Below, piece after piece: positions 1-12,179 of a stretch of 64,000 bases of DNA (positions are counted from its first letter, which is position 1; each line of letters starts with the position of its first letter). The notes beneath the pieces are model-generated. The model did not search any database. It was given only the letters and a program-made list of their open reading frames with translations, and had not been told where the DNA came from. Source of the stretch: Gracilaria domingensis (lineage: Eukaryota; Rhodophyta; Florideophyceae; Gracilariales; Gracilariaceae). The position numbers were made by a program, and so were the translations under genes. The stretch spans positions 1 to 64,000 of the forward strand of contig VCMS01000319.1 in the NCBI GenBank assembly GCA_022539475.1, given 5' to 3'.

Positions 1-2135
1 CCACCACTGTTGTACCCCGAATCGGCATCGAATCATTTACGCTTGTACGTAGGCTGTGCTTTTCCATGGCCTTCGGCTACCGGTTTTACCATTCTTGGTT
101 AACCCAATTTTTCCAGAGTGTTCTTGTACATCTGTGGTGAGCGGAAAAAACGCTAGCATCGGTTGTGACCGATTGCCTACCGTTTGGCGGTATCCTCGAA
201 AGAACGAGTTCAAACGGCGAAAGCTTCGTTACCCGATGCTTGGGGGTTATACGCGTACGTAATAGGATCGGTGTACAAGTACCCAATCCTTTGGGTGAGC
301 CGCAAACATTAGGACGTATGCGTTAAGCATTGTACGATTAAATCGTTCTACTGTCCATTACACGGCGGATGGATAGGTGTGTTTAAACAGAATTCTGACA
401 TCCAAGATACGTCATACCGTCCATAAAGAACTTTGACGCAAACTGCGAGCCATTATTCTGAAAGCAGCATAAGGGTCGGCCCTAAGTGAAGTACCCAATG
501 CGCTAACAAATGTTTTGTGCAACCTCTCCTGAGCTGCAGGACCCGCTTCACACGCGCGAACCGTCGCATTAACTTCGAAAACCGTGTCCCGTGATTAACC
601 AGAGGTACCTGGAGCGGCGTGCGCAGTTCGAATTAATTCGCCAGAATTGTCGATGCGCGACGAACTCCAAAGGAAGCTCGGCTTGGAAACAGCGCTCATC
701 GATTCGCGTTTGTTCGTTCAAGTCGACGTTCTTCTTTGGCACACTTCCGTGCGATGAGCTGCATACCTGCGTTGGCAGTCGAATTGCCATTTAGATTGGC
801 CAATTAAACAGTCTCTTCGGAGAGGTCTTAGATAAAACTTCCTGCCACCAGGGGGTCCCCCAATCTTGCCATAGTAGGATATATGGACGACCCTCCATGT
901 AGGGGGCAGTGACTGTGACTATCGCTCTCAATTGAGCCCGTGAATAGGTCGATAGCCCCATCAAGCATCCTGACAAGGAGTCACTCGAATCGTCTCTGTG
1001 TATAGATGTCAAGACGTGTAGGTATCTTTAGAACGCTGTATCGTGCCTCTGTTGCAGTCGGGCCCTTATCTGGGTACAGAAAGGATTCCCCGTGTTCGTT
1101 CACTAGCTATTACCTCTTCTAGCGGTATATGGGTTCACATGAGCCAGGCGGGTGGCCGGCCGTTTCTTGCGCGAGATATCGTCACAGACGACCATCCGTT
1201 AATTTCGTGGTGTTCCTCCCGTTTTCCACCAAGAGCGTAGCCTATGTCGTCGGTCACGTCGCACAGGTTCTGCTTCTCCAGACGTTCCTTAGCCGGGAAC
1301 ACGCATCAGTCCTGCATATTCAGGGTGCCTTGGTTGTACCGGACATCAAAATCAAATTCCCGATAGACGGAGGCGGAACGCAAAGGCGACCCGACGGCTC
1401 GGAATCTCCTAAGCCAAGCGGAGAGCCGTAATGTATCAGTAGTTTGTACCCTGAAAATGGTTCCCATAAGATAGGTTCTTAAGGAGACAGCGCTCAGAGC
1501 GACGGCGAGACACTCTTTCTCGCAGAGATTCTGAGTAATTACGCTTCTAATGCACGTTCAATGAACGAGACCAGTAAACCAACTGGACATCGCTCGCCCT
1601 TCCCTCGAGACTGAAACAATGCACAATTCTCACTTGGTGCTCACTGGATCAGTATCAACTTCATATGGAAGCCCTGGAGTGTCAAACGCCAAATACGGCG
1701 GAGAGCGTAACAGCGTCGATTAACGACGAGAAAGCGGATGCTCCGACATCGCCGAATGGTTCGCGTTCTAACTGGCTGCCCTTTCCTGAGGAGAGAATTG
1801 AGAGGAAGCTGCAGTATCAGCCAAATTCGGGACGAACCTACGGCAGACATTACACAAACGAGAAATGATCGGAATTCCGTCTGAGTGTCGGATGTCTCGC
1901 TTCTTCAGCCGACTTTCACCCCTTTACCTCGGCGACCGAGAGGTTCCCGGGCAATATGTGGCCCAGGTTCTTTCACCGAGTCCGGATAAGAATTCAGCAT
2001 TATCTTGAAGCCTTCAGGTAACACCTGGGTTCACGCAGAACCTGCATCACTTTCCTTCCATGGGTACATATGTTCATCCATACTGTTGGAAATACAACAA
2101 CCAATCTTTTCGGTTTCCCCTGGGTCCCCTTTCTT

Positions 2136-2149
2136 TTTGGGGCCCCAAA
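2136..2149. repeat. Short perfect palindrome, TTTGGGGCCCCAAA
   Basis: The 14 bases TTTGGGGCCCCAAA read the same on both strands. They sit in a patch of C, T and G runs about 100 bp before a second palindrome. Role unknown. Confidence 0.6.
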
Positions 2150-2249
2150 GGGGATTTGCTAAAAGGGGGTTTTTGGCCGGAGGGGTCGGGGTTCCCCAGG
2201 ATGTGGCAGGCGTCGTCCAGTAAATTTTTTTGAAAAAATATCTGAGATT

Positions 2250-2276
2250 CAATTATTTCAAAATTTGAAATAATTG
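2250..2276. repeat. AT-rich palindrome with 13-bp arms
   Basis: The left arm CAATTATTTCAAA and right arm TTTGAAATAATTG are perfect reverse complements around one central base. It could form a cruciform or be the remnant of a miniature element tip. No matching second copy was seen in the window. Confidence 0.7.
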
Positions 2277-2861
2277 CCTTGGGTCGTCCAAGAAATCGCT
2301 GGATGCAATACAATACGTTGTGGGTTTTTCCCACTCGCTAGTTCTTTAATGCGAGGGCTACCTAGAATGTATTTCGCGAAGTCTATGTTCGTTTCCATTA
2401 AAGTCACATTACACGATACCTTCTTGCGAATATACCCTTGGGCAACGCCAGGGAATACTAGTGCTAGTACAGATGATGCCCATTATGAAATCATAACCGT
2501 TTATTCGTATCTATTCTTCTATCGACCGCTTTTTGCTAACCACTACTTCCGCTATTCACATTACCATGACCATATCACCCATTATGGAGCGGGTTGTAGG
2601 CGCCAATCTGCGTGCAATGCCGCAGGACTTGCACGTCCACCATCGGGCGTAGTATTCGTGGTCTAGAACAAATACGCCACTCGAGAGGATGAGGGCGCGG
2701 CAAAGCGCCCTCATCTCTCCGTTTCCTCAGTGTAGGGCGAAACCATGCCGCAGATGCATGGTTCCCTACTTGAGGAACCTGCACCTGCAACTGTGAGTCT
2801 ACGTCCGCATCAAAATGTCATTCACCTGTAATACGCATGCAGAAAGTATTCCATCAAGTTA

Positions 2862-3650
2862 GTCAAGCTTCTCGGTTGGATATGCATTGAAATTGCGATG
2901 GAACCTACCATTTTGAGAAATACAAAACAGAACCGTTGAGCTAGAAAAGTTCGACGACCTAGTAACCCGCAAAAGGAAGAAGAAAGAAGAAAGGGAATCG
3001 GTTAGACTTACCAGACCCCACCCCATCATCTGTAAACGCGCGAAAGCTGTCAAGCGAGGAACTCACAATCAGGGACACAAGCAATGCCAGCAGCCACAAA
3101 CAGTACCGCAAGCATGCGATAAACGAAAGAGCCACAGTCTATTGTCCCAACCCTGAAGCACCCAGAATCTCCCTCTACCCGAACAGTCAGGACAGCGATC
3201 TTGAGAGACGAAAGGAAATTTGGTGAGTTACCCTGTGTACGCAAGCAGAAATTATCTATTTAAGCTAGTCAAAATTCTCCGTTGGAACATTTGAAATGCT
3301 GTGGAGACCGTACCCATGATAAAACAAACCATCGCAAAACTATTGCGTTAGAAAAGCGAGGAACCTGAGTAACGCGCAAAGGAAATAAGAAAGAAGAATG
3401 GAACGGATCTTTAGTGTTACCAGCCCACCATCATCGTAAAAGCGCGAAAGGTGTCGAAGCGAGAAACTCACAAGCAAGGAACACCAAGAAATGCCCATGC
3501 AGCCAACCATACCGCCAAGATGCGGGATAAACGAGAGAGCAGCCTATGTCCTAACCAAATCAGTACCAGAATCAGTCGATGCCGCCGAACACTCAGAGAT
3601 TCAGACTCGCCAAGAACCAACTTGGTTTGTTGCGCAGCATAGGCTCTAGG
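2862..3650 (+). repeat. Two tandem copies of a ~390-bp unit at the 5' end of transposon copy A
   Basis: Unit 1 (about 2862-3255) and unit 2 (about 3256-3650) share the same series of blocks: the opening 'AGTCAA..TTCTC.GTTGGA', a purine-rich stretch of AGGAA and GAAGAA, 'CGCGAAAG.TGTC', 'AACTCACAA', 'GCAATGCC' and 'GATAAACGA'. Copy B begins inside the equivalent of unit 2, straight after the assembly gap, so its number of units is unknown. Repeats next to transposon ends are typical of CACTA-type elements, where they can bind an accessory transposase protein. That role is inferred here. Confidence 0.6.
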
Positions 3651-4639
3651 GCTTCTCGCGTCTTGCGCTACTTTGGTTACCGGGTTCCCGTTTTCACCTT
3701 CAATCGTTTATATGGACAAATAGAAGAAGTAGGGTGAAAACTTTATTTCCTGCCGTTTGCCATGTCGCCAGTCATGCGCGAAAGAAAACGTGGTGAGGAA
3801 TTGGTTAGTTTAGAGCAAAGATACGTGGAAGCATATGGGAAGAACGTACGAATAGACTGCACGGAATACAGTCCATCAGATACGGATGATGTCCCGCTTT
3901 ATGGCGTTCTACTCCGGCGATAGAAACGCCCGACTGTAAACGGCTATGTCGGTACGCGAGAGCGCGCTGGCGGGCGGCGAAACGGATAAGAGATTTATTT
4001 TTCTGTGCGAGACTGGACAGGTGTTACAGCGTGCTACAAGCGTTGCGAAAACCACAGGCTGCTTATAACTCAGTGGCGTACGACTATACGAGGAAGTTAC
4101 ACCTTGTTTGAGGTCGACGTTACCTTACGTTCCTTTTGAACGAAAGCACGTGATTATAAACTCAAAAATATATTCTCCGTTCTTCAGCATGGACGTTTGT
4201 CTCGATCTTGACTGTCGCTCATCCTCTTCTCCCCTCTTACAACCATTCCCTCAATGCAGTCTTATGTTCGTCGTTTCTCGTTTCAGGTTTCTTCCCATGG
4301 TCTACTACTGTACACCACAAGAAGCTGTGTTGGCCCTTCGTTGACTCGCGAGGATCTTACTCTCAACAGGCATGTCAACCATTGCCCGTTTCGTCTGAAA
4401 GCAGCGCGTGGAAGACGACGATTTCATGCCAGGCCCATTCGAAGAAGCCAAGCGTCCTCAAGCTTTCCCGCGGCCCGCGCCCGCTATCTTCCGAAACGTC
4501 ACTGCCCTTGTCGCCTTCCCGAGCACTTCAGTGTTTCCGAGTGACATCGTTCGACCCCACTCCGTTGCGCCCCTCCCATATCCGGCACACTTCGCGCATT
4601 GTTGTTTCTGCCTTCCCCGGTCCCGCGTCATTAGAGCGA

Positions 4640-6551
4640 GAACACGGAAGCAGTTTCCCGCCCAGTGCCTTCTGGGAGGCCCTGGTGATTTGCATATGGA
4701 TTATCTCACGATAAGGTTGTCTGGCTTCGAGTAAGCTGCCAACCTTGGTCATCGGTGAGGCAGACGAGCTAATTGGCTACTCGGGAACCCGCGATTCATC
4801 GCAAAAGCGATCAACGAGACCATAAAACAAGTTCCAGCCGCTCGACGATCATGTTACAGAACTGAAGAAACGCCATTCTCGAACCGATACGCCTTCAAAC
4901 GACGGTTCAATGCGCCAGAACTGTTCCGCCAGAAAGGATGTAAGTTCAGCGCCACAATCTACACCGAGAGACCCCGTGCAGACAGCATTGTTAAAACAGG
5001 CTCCAGTTGGCTAACAACTCGAAAAAACATACCTATTCTCCCCCTATACCTCAGAACTACTTGCACCGAAAATATCTCACCATGTCCGGGCTCTCTCGCA
5101 AGAGGAAGCCACCTCAAAACTTAAGAAGTAGTGAGGCTCTTGGATTAGTAAAATAGCTTGGTACTTCCCAAGAATAAGTTAAAGGAATCTTTCGTAGGTC
5201 TTCTGCAGGTAATACACCATAAGTCTCAAACAACTCTAAGCAAACATCGCGTTACCGCCTATCCTCTTCACCTCATATTTTCTCAACTTCGCGACGAAGG
5301 GCTTCGCCGTAAGTGTATCCGTGATGACTCACAGTAGTGGCATACTTTCCTACAACACTAGTACAGTTTTCGCATCTGACTTCATGAGGTTGCGAAAAAA
5401 CTGTACTAGGAGCAGACGCAATCCCATTCCTCTCAGGAAGTCTCTTACGCGATCAGGATGCACATCCTTCAAGATCTTTTTTGTTCAAATCTTGTTTTAT
5501 AGCAAAATTCATAAATCTAATTTGGCAAAAAGTTTTTCATTATCGGCGAAGACGCACTATATCGAGTGTGCCTTTTCTGCAATTTTTGTGCGGATTTTCC
5601 TTGAGGCTAAAGACATCTGTCTACTCTTCATGGGACCAACGCCAAACCCTTGTCGTAGATTGCAAATCCTCCCTCAGCTTATGCGTAATGTTCTTACGTC
5701 ATTCACTGAGACCCTCCTCAAACCACCACTAAAACTTTTAGTGATAGTTCTTGAAGAGTCAGAAAGACATACTCAGGTATTCGTCGAATATGCCAAAAAA
5801 GTGCCGAAGGAGAAAAGAAGTTTACGTCGTGCAAGGGAGGAGGAGATCTAAGTCGGATACTCTTCATGCGTTCTTCTTAATTCCAATACTCTTTTCTGTT
5901 ATCGTGCATCCAAACCTCCTTGACCGTAAGATTCATCCAGGGGTTATTCCATGCAGTGTGTACGGAACAAGGAGAGCCTCTCTTTGAACCAGTAGCCCAA
6001 CTTGCATCTCGCATATTGAAACGATAATACTCCAGAATATCGAGAGATTAGCAGAGACCCTAAAGCACTGCAATAGAATCATCCCGACGTCACGGTCATT
6101 TCGAACATACGTACTCAAAATCTCAGACACTTTAGCAAATTCGCAAGATCTATTTTCCCCCCCCCCAGCAATGCAAGGTTTCTGCCAGAGGTTTTGGCAT
6201 ATTAGATTTGATTACGCCGAAGAAAAGCAGGTTACTGAATGGAACCTTTCATTAAGCAGATCTCCTTCGAATGTATGGATGCCAAAACCATACAAAGACA
6301 TTGAAATGTTTTTTGCTTTCATGTGTAATTCTTTGAATCTGATAGCGAGCGCAGGACTCGGCCCCAATCAGAACAATTTTTCTCAGTACTCGGAACGTCG
6401 ATTGGACTTACTTCATAGGTTCAAATCCGTGGCCCATTGTGTAGTGAAAGCTCTATTTCTGTCTCTTAAGGTGGCAGTACGATTGCAAGCTTTAAATGGC
6501 TCCTCGAACAAAGTGGCCGCAGGCAATTCAAGCTTTGGAATGGAACACTAG
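4640..6551 (+). pseudogene. Transposase remnant of copy A
   Basis: This is the counterpart of the better preserved remnant at 23590-25400. Recognisable shared pieces include 'GDLHMDYLT' near 4689, the 'TYTERP/LYTRDP' block near 4960, and the later 'EYAKK' block near 5790. It is cut by many frameshifts and stops, with no frame running through more than a small part. The family call rests on copy B: a Plavaka/CACTA-superfamily transposase. It cannot encode an active enzyme as it stands. Confidence 0.5.
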
Positions 6552-7789
6552 AGTTTTATCACGGCCTCTTAACAGCAAGAAGACAACTACACAACCATGG
6601 CAGCATTTTACCGAATCTCTACAACACGTCCTGATTTATGTCCTCTCTTGTAATGTTGGTTGACCAGGCCTTGTTAATGGCGAGCCTGAAGCGATACGAT
6701 TTCAATATTGGAACTTATTGTCATGTGCTACGAGCCAAGCACGCAGGCCTGAAGGGTTTCAGACTACCATCTGTTTGCTTTCACCTACGACTCTCATTTC
6801 GCGTTTTCCTGTCCATAGAGTTTTTGAAACCTGATATGAATTTAGCACATAGGAGCTGCTACAGCCCCCGTTCTCTAAACCTGTGAGGATCATGTAGCAG
6901 TTAGCTTATCATGAACTCCATTATTCTTTTTTAAGGGTTCCGCAGAGATATCCCTACACTATAATTCGGGGACTTCTATCGGGCGTTGAAAGGCCTTCAT
7001 TTGCTCGTTTACCGGCCCCCGTTGCGAGTAACGACCTGACAATTAAGATTCAGATATTCAATTACAAAATAGCGCCAGAGCTTGGTGCGCGTCAATGGAC
7101 TTAGACGGTTAGTTAACTTCATCTAAATTCAATCCGTCATAGAATGTTGATATCTTCACCGGAAAACAATTGGTGGCGAGTATTTTAAGTAGCTACTAAC
7201 TCTCGTTACTCTGTCTTTTCGCCAGCTCATCCGGGCGTGCATTACCACTTCTCGTGCGTGCGACACTGTTGAGCGCGTTTCGTAGGTCGTCACCTTTCTG
7301 CATTGAGCAGCGTAAAAGTGTCGTGTGTGTCAGTACCGTACACAACTTAGGGCAAGATCATGGTCGTCAGTTTTTTTACTAGGCAGCATCAATTCGCGAT
7401 ACGAAAAAATAGCTGAGTCTTGTCGGGATGAATGTATATTGTGCTGTCGCGAAAAAAAGGACTGTCATATGCACAAACTGTGATTTTGGGGAGGTGTCGA
7501 AAGGCTGAAAAAGTTTAAAATGTGTCGCGAGGCAGGGGTTTTAGTGATCTAACTGATGCGAGTTAATGTGTGCGCTCTCGATTGTGCTTTTTAAGCGCTC
7601 ATAATACTCGAGATATACTCTCATTTACTGTCAGCCGGCGTTGTCTGTACAGGCCCATTTTACTCCCGCCCATCACCGTGGCAGCACTGTTCACGTGTTG
7701 GCGGCGGGTACACCGTAATGAGTTGCGGGATGTCTGAGGAAAGGTTGTTTTGGGAGGTCTTGGTCTGATGGTGCTCTAAACGCTGTAGC

Positions 7790-8312
7790 CAGATGCTTCG
7801 CACCGCCGGCCCAGCTGGGGAGGGGAGGCGGCGAGGCTGGGCAGGTTGGTTGCTGTTAGGGTTGGCTAGCCCTAACAAAAAGCCGCACCCCCCCCGTCCG
7901 CGGGCACGCTTGTTGGCTTTTTTTAAAAATGTCGCTTTTCTATGCCCGCGGGTGGGGGCCGGTCAGTGCTTAGGGTATTTTTGCTACCCCTCAAAGACCG
8001 GACCTCCCGCCGCCCGCGGGCACGTTTTGGCCGGATTTTTTAAAAAAATGGGGCCATTTCTATGCCTCGCGGCTCGGCGCTTGGCGGTCCAGTTCGATGT
8101 AGTCCAGGAGGTATTCCTACCCACTAACGAGCGCGCATCAATACCTCGTGACCCCCCCTCCCCCTGCCCGTGGGCACTTATTCCATCATTCTGGTAGCGT
8201 CACAGACCACCCAAAACACACCAGAAGCACGCAACACCGTGCCAAACGTTAATCTGCCCACAGAGGCAGGGTGGTCAAATTGTGTACGGTAGCGACCCTA
8301 ACACAACTTGAC
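7790..8312. repeat. Degraded array of palindromic units (copy A)
   Basis: Several units have the layout: C-rich tract, GCCCGCGGGC palindrome, 'ACGTTTTGGCCGG', a T/A run, then a palindrome with a TTAGGG...CCCTAA centre (for example near 7855-7878 and 8280-8312). The arms are imperfect here, while in copy B (26546-26954) they are perfect or nearly so. It sits at the same relative place in both transposon copies, so I take it as part of the element. Confidence 0.7.
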
Positions 8313-8400
8313 CTCGTCCCTTGCCAGGATACATCAGATGACTTGATGAATTGTCTGACGAGGCCGCAGTCTGCAACGTACCCGTCTTTCCAGCAAAAAC

Positions 8401-9129
8401 CTTTCTTACAGCGCAGGCAACGGCAAAGTGGTCGGAAGTTCCGACCACCTTTGGCTTTGCTCCTACCAACCACTACACGCCTCGCTTCCCGCCCTCACTT
8501 CGTACAGAAACAATAAAACTCCGCTCGTTGTTTGTTTCGCATTCCGCCTGAATTCTCAGCGAGTTCACCCACTCAACGGCTCCGCAGTCGTTCCCGTCGT
8601 TCCGTCGCGCGCTGCTTCGCCGCAGCCGTCATCGCCGCCACCTCGCATGCATCGTAAATTCAACTTGCCTCAATGCTTCCGAAGCATGGAACATGGGGCA
8701 GTCCCATTACAACGCCCATCAACTCCTCTTCAGTTGAAGGAACCGTTGCCAGCGCGGGGAAGAACAGCATACGGATGACCAGTATCGTCATGGCATATTT
8801 GCCGCCTTGAAGGAAACCCCTGGATGGTCGTGACAAGCTACAGCCGCACGGCACCGAAGTGCGCGAATAAACCAAAGATAAGGACGAAGCGTTCTGCGTA
8901 TTGCCGCTCGGTGGGACAGAGAGACATTTAAACAAGCCTGTTGCAGCCCCAGCGCACAGACGCGGCACTCTGCAACGAAAGATGAATGGAGTGCATGCAT
9001 TTTTTCCGCCCATGAACGGGCACATGTGAGCGCTTGTTGAACGAGCTGCCAGCACGTCGTTGACGCCAGAGTGCAACGATATTGCTGCATGGCGAATGTA
9101 TTGCATTTTGCTACCTCGAGTGGAACACC
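8401..9129. other. Intergenic stretch, nothing recognised
   Basis: This runs from the end of transposon copy A to the ankyrin remnant. Short frames occur on both strands (for example the 148-codon minus frame at 8660-9106) but none shows a domain motif. Confidence 0.4.
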
Positions 9130-10110
9130 TGAACGTTGCTGAGAGATCTTATTTCAGCGCTGCTTGAAAACCAGATGCTGCGACCTATGCTGTCAGAATT
9201 GCGTTGCATTTATTTTGTCGCCCGAAAACGGGCCACATTGAAAAGATTGGTAAGAGCCTGCTGCATTCGCGAGTCGCGGGACTGCACAGTGCAAGATCAC
9301 CGACCCGGTAAGAATAGCGTTGGTGAATCATGCTGCACGATGGAAAATTAGAGATAAGAAGGTTTGGTGTCATTTTGTAATTTGTTCGACTTGCCACAGC
9401 GCAGACAGGCTTTCGGTCGGAAAGTGCTGCATCATGAATGCCGCATATGGACAGATTGAGATGGTTTGAAGCTCTTGTTGCAGCACCGGCTCGGACCTGC
9501 ATGCCTAGAGAAACTATCGTCACAATGCACTGCATTTGAGCGCGGTGAAAGGGCACGTTGAGGTGTAGAAGGAGCTGCTGTTGTCGCGTGGCGCCGACTT
9601 GTACAGCATAGACAAGTACGATCGGAATGCGTTGCATCTCAGGGCGATGTATGGATACTTGGAGGTGATGAACGAGCTTCTGCAGCACAGTGTCGCACAG
9701 CGCAGACGATCTCGGGAATGCGTCGCATCATGCCGCCCGATACGGACACATGGAGGTGGTTAAGGTTGACGTGCACAGCGCAGACACTTTGGTCGAAATG
9801 TGTTGCTTATGCCACCAAAACGGACACTTTGAGGTGGTAAAGAAGCTGCTGTAGCCCGCGCCGACTTGCACAGTGCAGACAACCATGTTCGGAATGCGTT
9901 GCATCTGACCGCGATGGACGGACACATAGAGATTACAAAGGAAATTCTGCAGCGCGGCGCCGACGTGAACAGTGCAGACATCTACGATAGCAATGCTTTT
10001 CATCTAGGCGCGATGAAGGGACACGTTGAGATGGTGAAGAAGCGGTTGCTGCAGTGCGGCTCCAATTTGCACTGTGCGGACAACTACGGTTCAGGCGTTG
10101 GATCATGTGT
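9130..10110 (+). pseudogene. Ankyrin-repeat protein remnant
   Basis: A unit of roughly 100 bp recurs about eight to ten times. The best translated units (9581-9690 and 9866-10090) read as ankyrin repeats: 'RNALHLTAMDGHIEITKEIL', then 'RGADVNSADIYDSNAFHLGA', then 'MKGHVEMVKK'. These show the usual helix-turn-helix pattern of the family (A-LH-A---GH-E-----LL--GAD). Units before 9580 and at 9690-9860 lie in shifting frames, so the array is broken. Ankyrin repeats bind other proteins; the partner cannot be told. The last open frame (9866-10336) continues without a stop into HECT-ligase sequence, so either one ancestral gene joined the two or two fragments became joined later. Confidence 0.8.
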
Positions 10111-11936
10111 AACTTATCTTTCACCTTACAAGCTATCAGCGACTGGTTTAGTGCCATCTTTCGCATCGGTTATTGCGGTCTTGAAGCATCTGCACTGGGT
10201 ATCGGAGGAACTAAGTTTTTGTTCGACTTCTGTGGGCGCAAGCACTGTTGCATCTTCTACTGCTAAGGTGACTAGAAAGTTCTATGATCCTATGCGTTAT
10301 GTGGAGGGATTGTGCCCCTGTGCTGCTTCACAGTAGCGAGAGAATCGTCATTTCTAATCCCGTTTGATATCAAAAGAACTCTGTTTCAGTCAACTTCTCT
10401 GGGCGTTTCGCAAGCGCTTCATTTGTTGCAGAAGCGTAATGAAATGTCAGGGGTTGCGAGTAACAGATCTTCTCGACACCAGCGTGAAAGCGAAACAAGG
10501 AAAGGGCGTATTCGACGTCAAAAGGTTCGAATCTATCGCGACCGAATCGTCGAATCGGCGATCAAGGTGATGAACATGTATTGCCCTCATGGTACAGTGC
10601 TAGAGGTCGAAAACATCAACGAGGATGGAGCAGGATTGGGACCTACTCTTTAGTTTTACATTCTTACCTCGAAAGAAATTCAGATGGTAGATCTGAAGCT
10701 TTGGAGAAGTAGCAGTTCGCAGACAATCAAAACGAAGGCAGAATCGGAAACGGCAACACACTTCATTCATCATATTCGAGATAATGTTCACGTCCAGTTC
10801 GTCAGTCCTCTACACGACGAAGAATTCGAAGGCAATCTAACACGAAACCGACAGTCGCAGTTCAGAGCGAGCCTCCAAGCTACCTAGTGCCTACTGGGAC
10901 AGGATTTCTCCCTTCAGGCCTACCAGTAACGATTAGTGAAGCCCAGAAATCTGCGGCTTCGAAGACTTGCTCTTTGTTCCAATTCATTGGTCGTCCTCTG
11001 GGTAAGGCTGTTATTGACGGTCGCTTGCTGGATATGAGGTTTTAGAACACTTTCTCGGAACTTCTCCCGGCATACTGTCGAGTAATATTCGACAGCTGTG
11101 GGCCCTCACGTTCAGATTCATCAGGCTCGTCATCCATCCTGGAAGTAGATTCGGAAGCAACAACGCGACAGATTGGGATCGAGATATAGATCGAAAGAAG
11201 GTGTGGCAGAGATACACTAGCGAGAAATCGGCTATGAAACTGTTGGATAATGTTGACCATCAACTCGCTGTTTCGCTGCAATCAATTATAAGAATGGTGG
11301 GTGACAATGAAGGCGATTCGATACCAGCCCTTTGTCTGACATTTGTTTTGCCCGGTGATGATTCGATAGAACTTGTGAAAGGCGGAAGCAATATTGAAGT
11401 AAATGAGCAGAATGCTGAAGAGTTCGTGAGAAGAGTGACATACCATGTGCTTTTTGGAGGTGTGTATCAGCAAGCTGAAACGCTTTGAGAGGCTTGGGTG
11501 AGCTAATTGATATCACGAGTCTTCTAGTGTTCCGAAGCGCTGAACTTGAGTTGTTTTTCTGCGGTCCGCCATATGAGAAGTGGACTATGAACTTTTTGGT
11601 TCATTCTACGCGATGTGATCATGGATTAAGCCACGAGAGCGCTGCGGTGAAGTACTTCCTACAACTTCTAACAGAATTGGATGAAGAAGATCAACAGCGT
11701 TTCATCCAATTTACTACTGGCTCTCCAGCTCTTCCTCTGGGGGGCTGAGCAATTGCATCCCAGTCTAACAATTGTGCGACGTACCCCGGAAAGCGGGCAC
11801 TCTCTGGACCAGTGTTTGCACCGTGATGACTAGCACAAATTATTTCAAACTCCCGGAGTATAGTTCTTATGAGATTGCGAAGAAGCAGGTGCTTTACGCT
11901 GTTCGTGAAGGACAGAGGTCGTTCCATCTTTCGTAG
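10110..11936 (+). pseudogene. HECT E3 ubiquitin ligase pseudogene, UFD4/TRIP12/UPL3 type
   Basis: The remnant covers the end of the ligase and nearly all of its HECT domain. In order: 'TAKVTRKFYDP' near 10262, 'FDIKRTLFQST' near 10360, 'RDRIVESAIKVMN' near 10540, 'GAGLGPTL' near 10632, 'LFQFIGRPLGKA' near 10977, 'HQLAVSLQSIIRM' near 11259, 'NEQNAEEFV' near 11403, 'FTTGSPALPLGG' near 11709 and '[16 protein letters not shown]' near 11838. Such ligases pass ubiquitin from a thioester on a Cys in the motif VMTC. Here that codon (11832-11834) is AGC, serine. At least three frameshifts and an in-frame TAG (10651-10653, where the family has Glu in LEFY) also break it. The family call is very secure; the copy is certainly non-functional as a ligase. 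Confidence 0.93.
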
Positions 11937-12179
11937 AGTGTTTCGAAAGTTAACGCTAGTCAACGGGCAAAGGGCCGGCAAAGAGTAAAGCTTTTTTCTG
12001 CTTACAAAAGTTGGTTTACCGAGCACAGTATACAGCGGGACTGACTGGGGGTGCTTCCAAGGACTTTGACTTCCTTCGTTCAACCAGCACGTCTATATTT
12101 GAAACTATCTCAGTTACTGTTAGCTTTCCGCTAAGTACGGCTCCTTCCATTGAGGCAAGGTACATTTGCTGGGTGAAGC

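Larger units (their letters stand above)
1..2857. other. Unassigned stretch with no recognisable gene
   Basis: No open frame here reads like a known protein. The longest frames (about 100 codons at 1129-1431, 67 codons at 1665-1868) are open on both strands or lack family motifs. A G/C-homopolymer-rich patch lies at about 2110-2210, followed by an AT-rich palindrome at 2250-2276. It may be old decayed repeat DNA, but I cannot name a family. Confidence 0.5.
2858..8400 (+). mobile_element. Decayed DNA transposon, copy A (Plavaka/CACTA-like)
   Basis: The whole stretch can be matched by eye, block by block and in the same order, to 22304-27040 (copy B). Shared landmarks are the tandem 5' repeats, the block around 'GAACGAAAGCACGTGATT' (4139 in A, 23120 in B), the transposase remnant, the 'GGCGAGTATTT' block (7174 and 25942) and the palindrome array near the 3' side. 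Copy A is longer and carries many small insertions, so it looks older or less constrained. No terminal inverted repeat or target duplication was identified at either end, so both boundaries are approximate. It is a plain DNA transposon remnant with no intact gene. Confidence 0.65.

Noticed and set aside
6430-6446. TTGTGTAGTG string as a CACTA 3' terminus
   Set aside because: The matching position in transposon copy B reads differently (GATGTAATG) inside continuous homologous sequence, so it is internal.
10500-10560. tRNA-like 'GGTTCGAATC' string
   Set aside because: It lies in the HECT coding remnant and no cloverleaf can be drawn around it.
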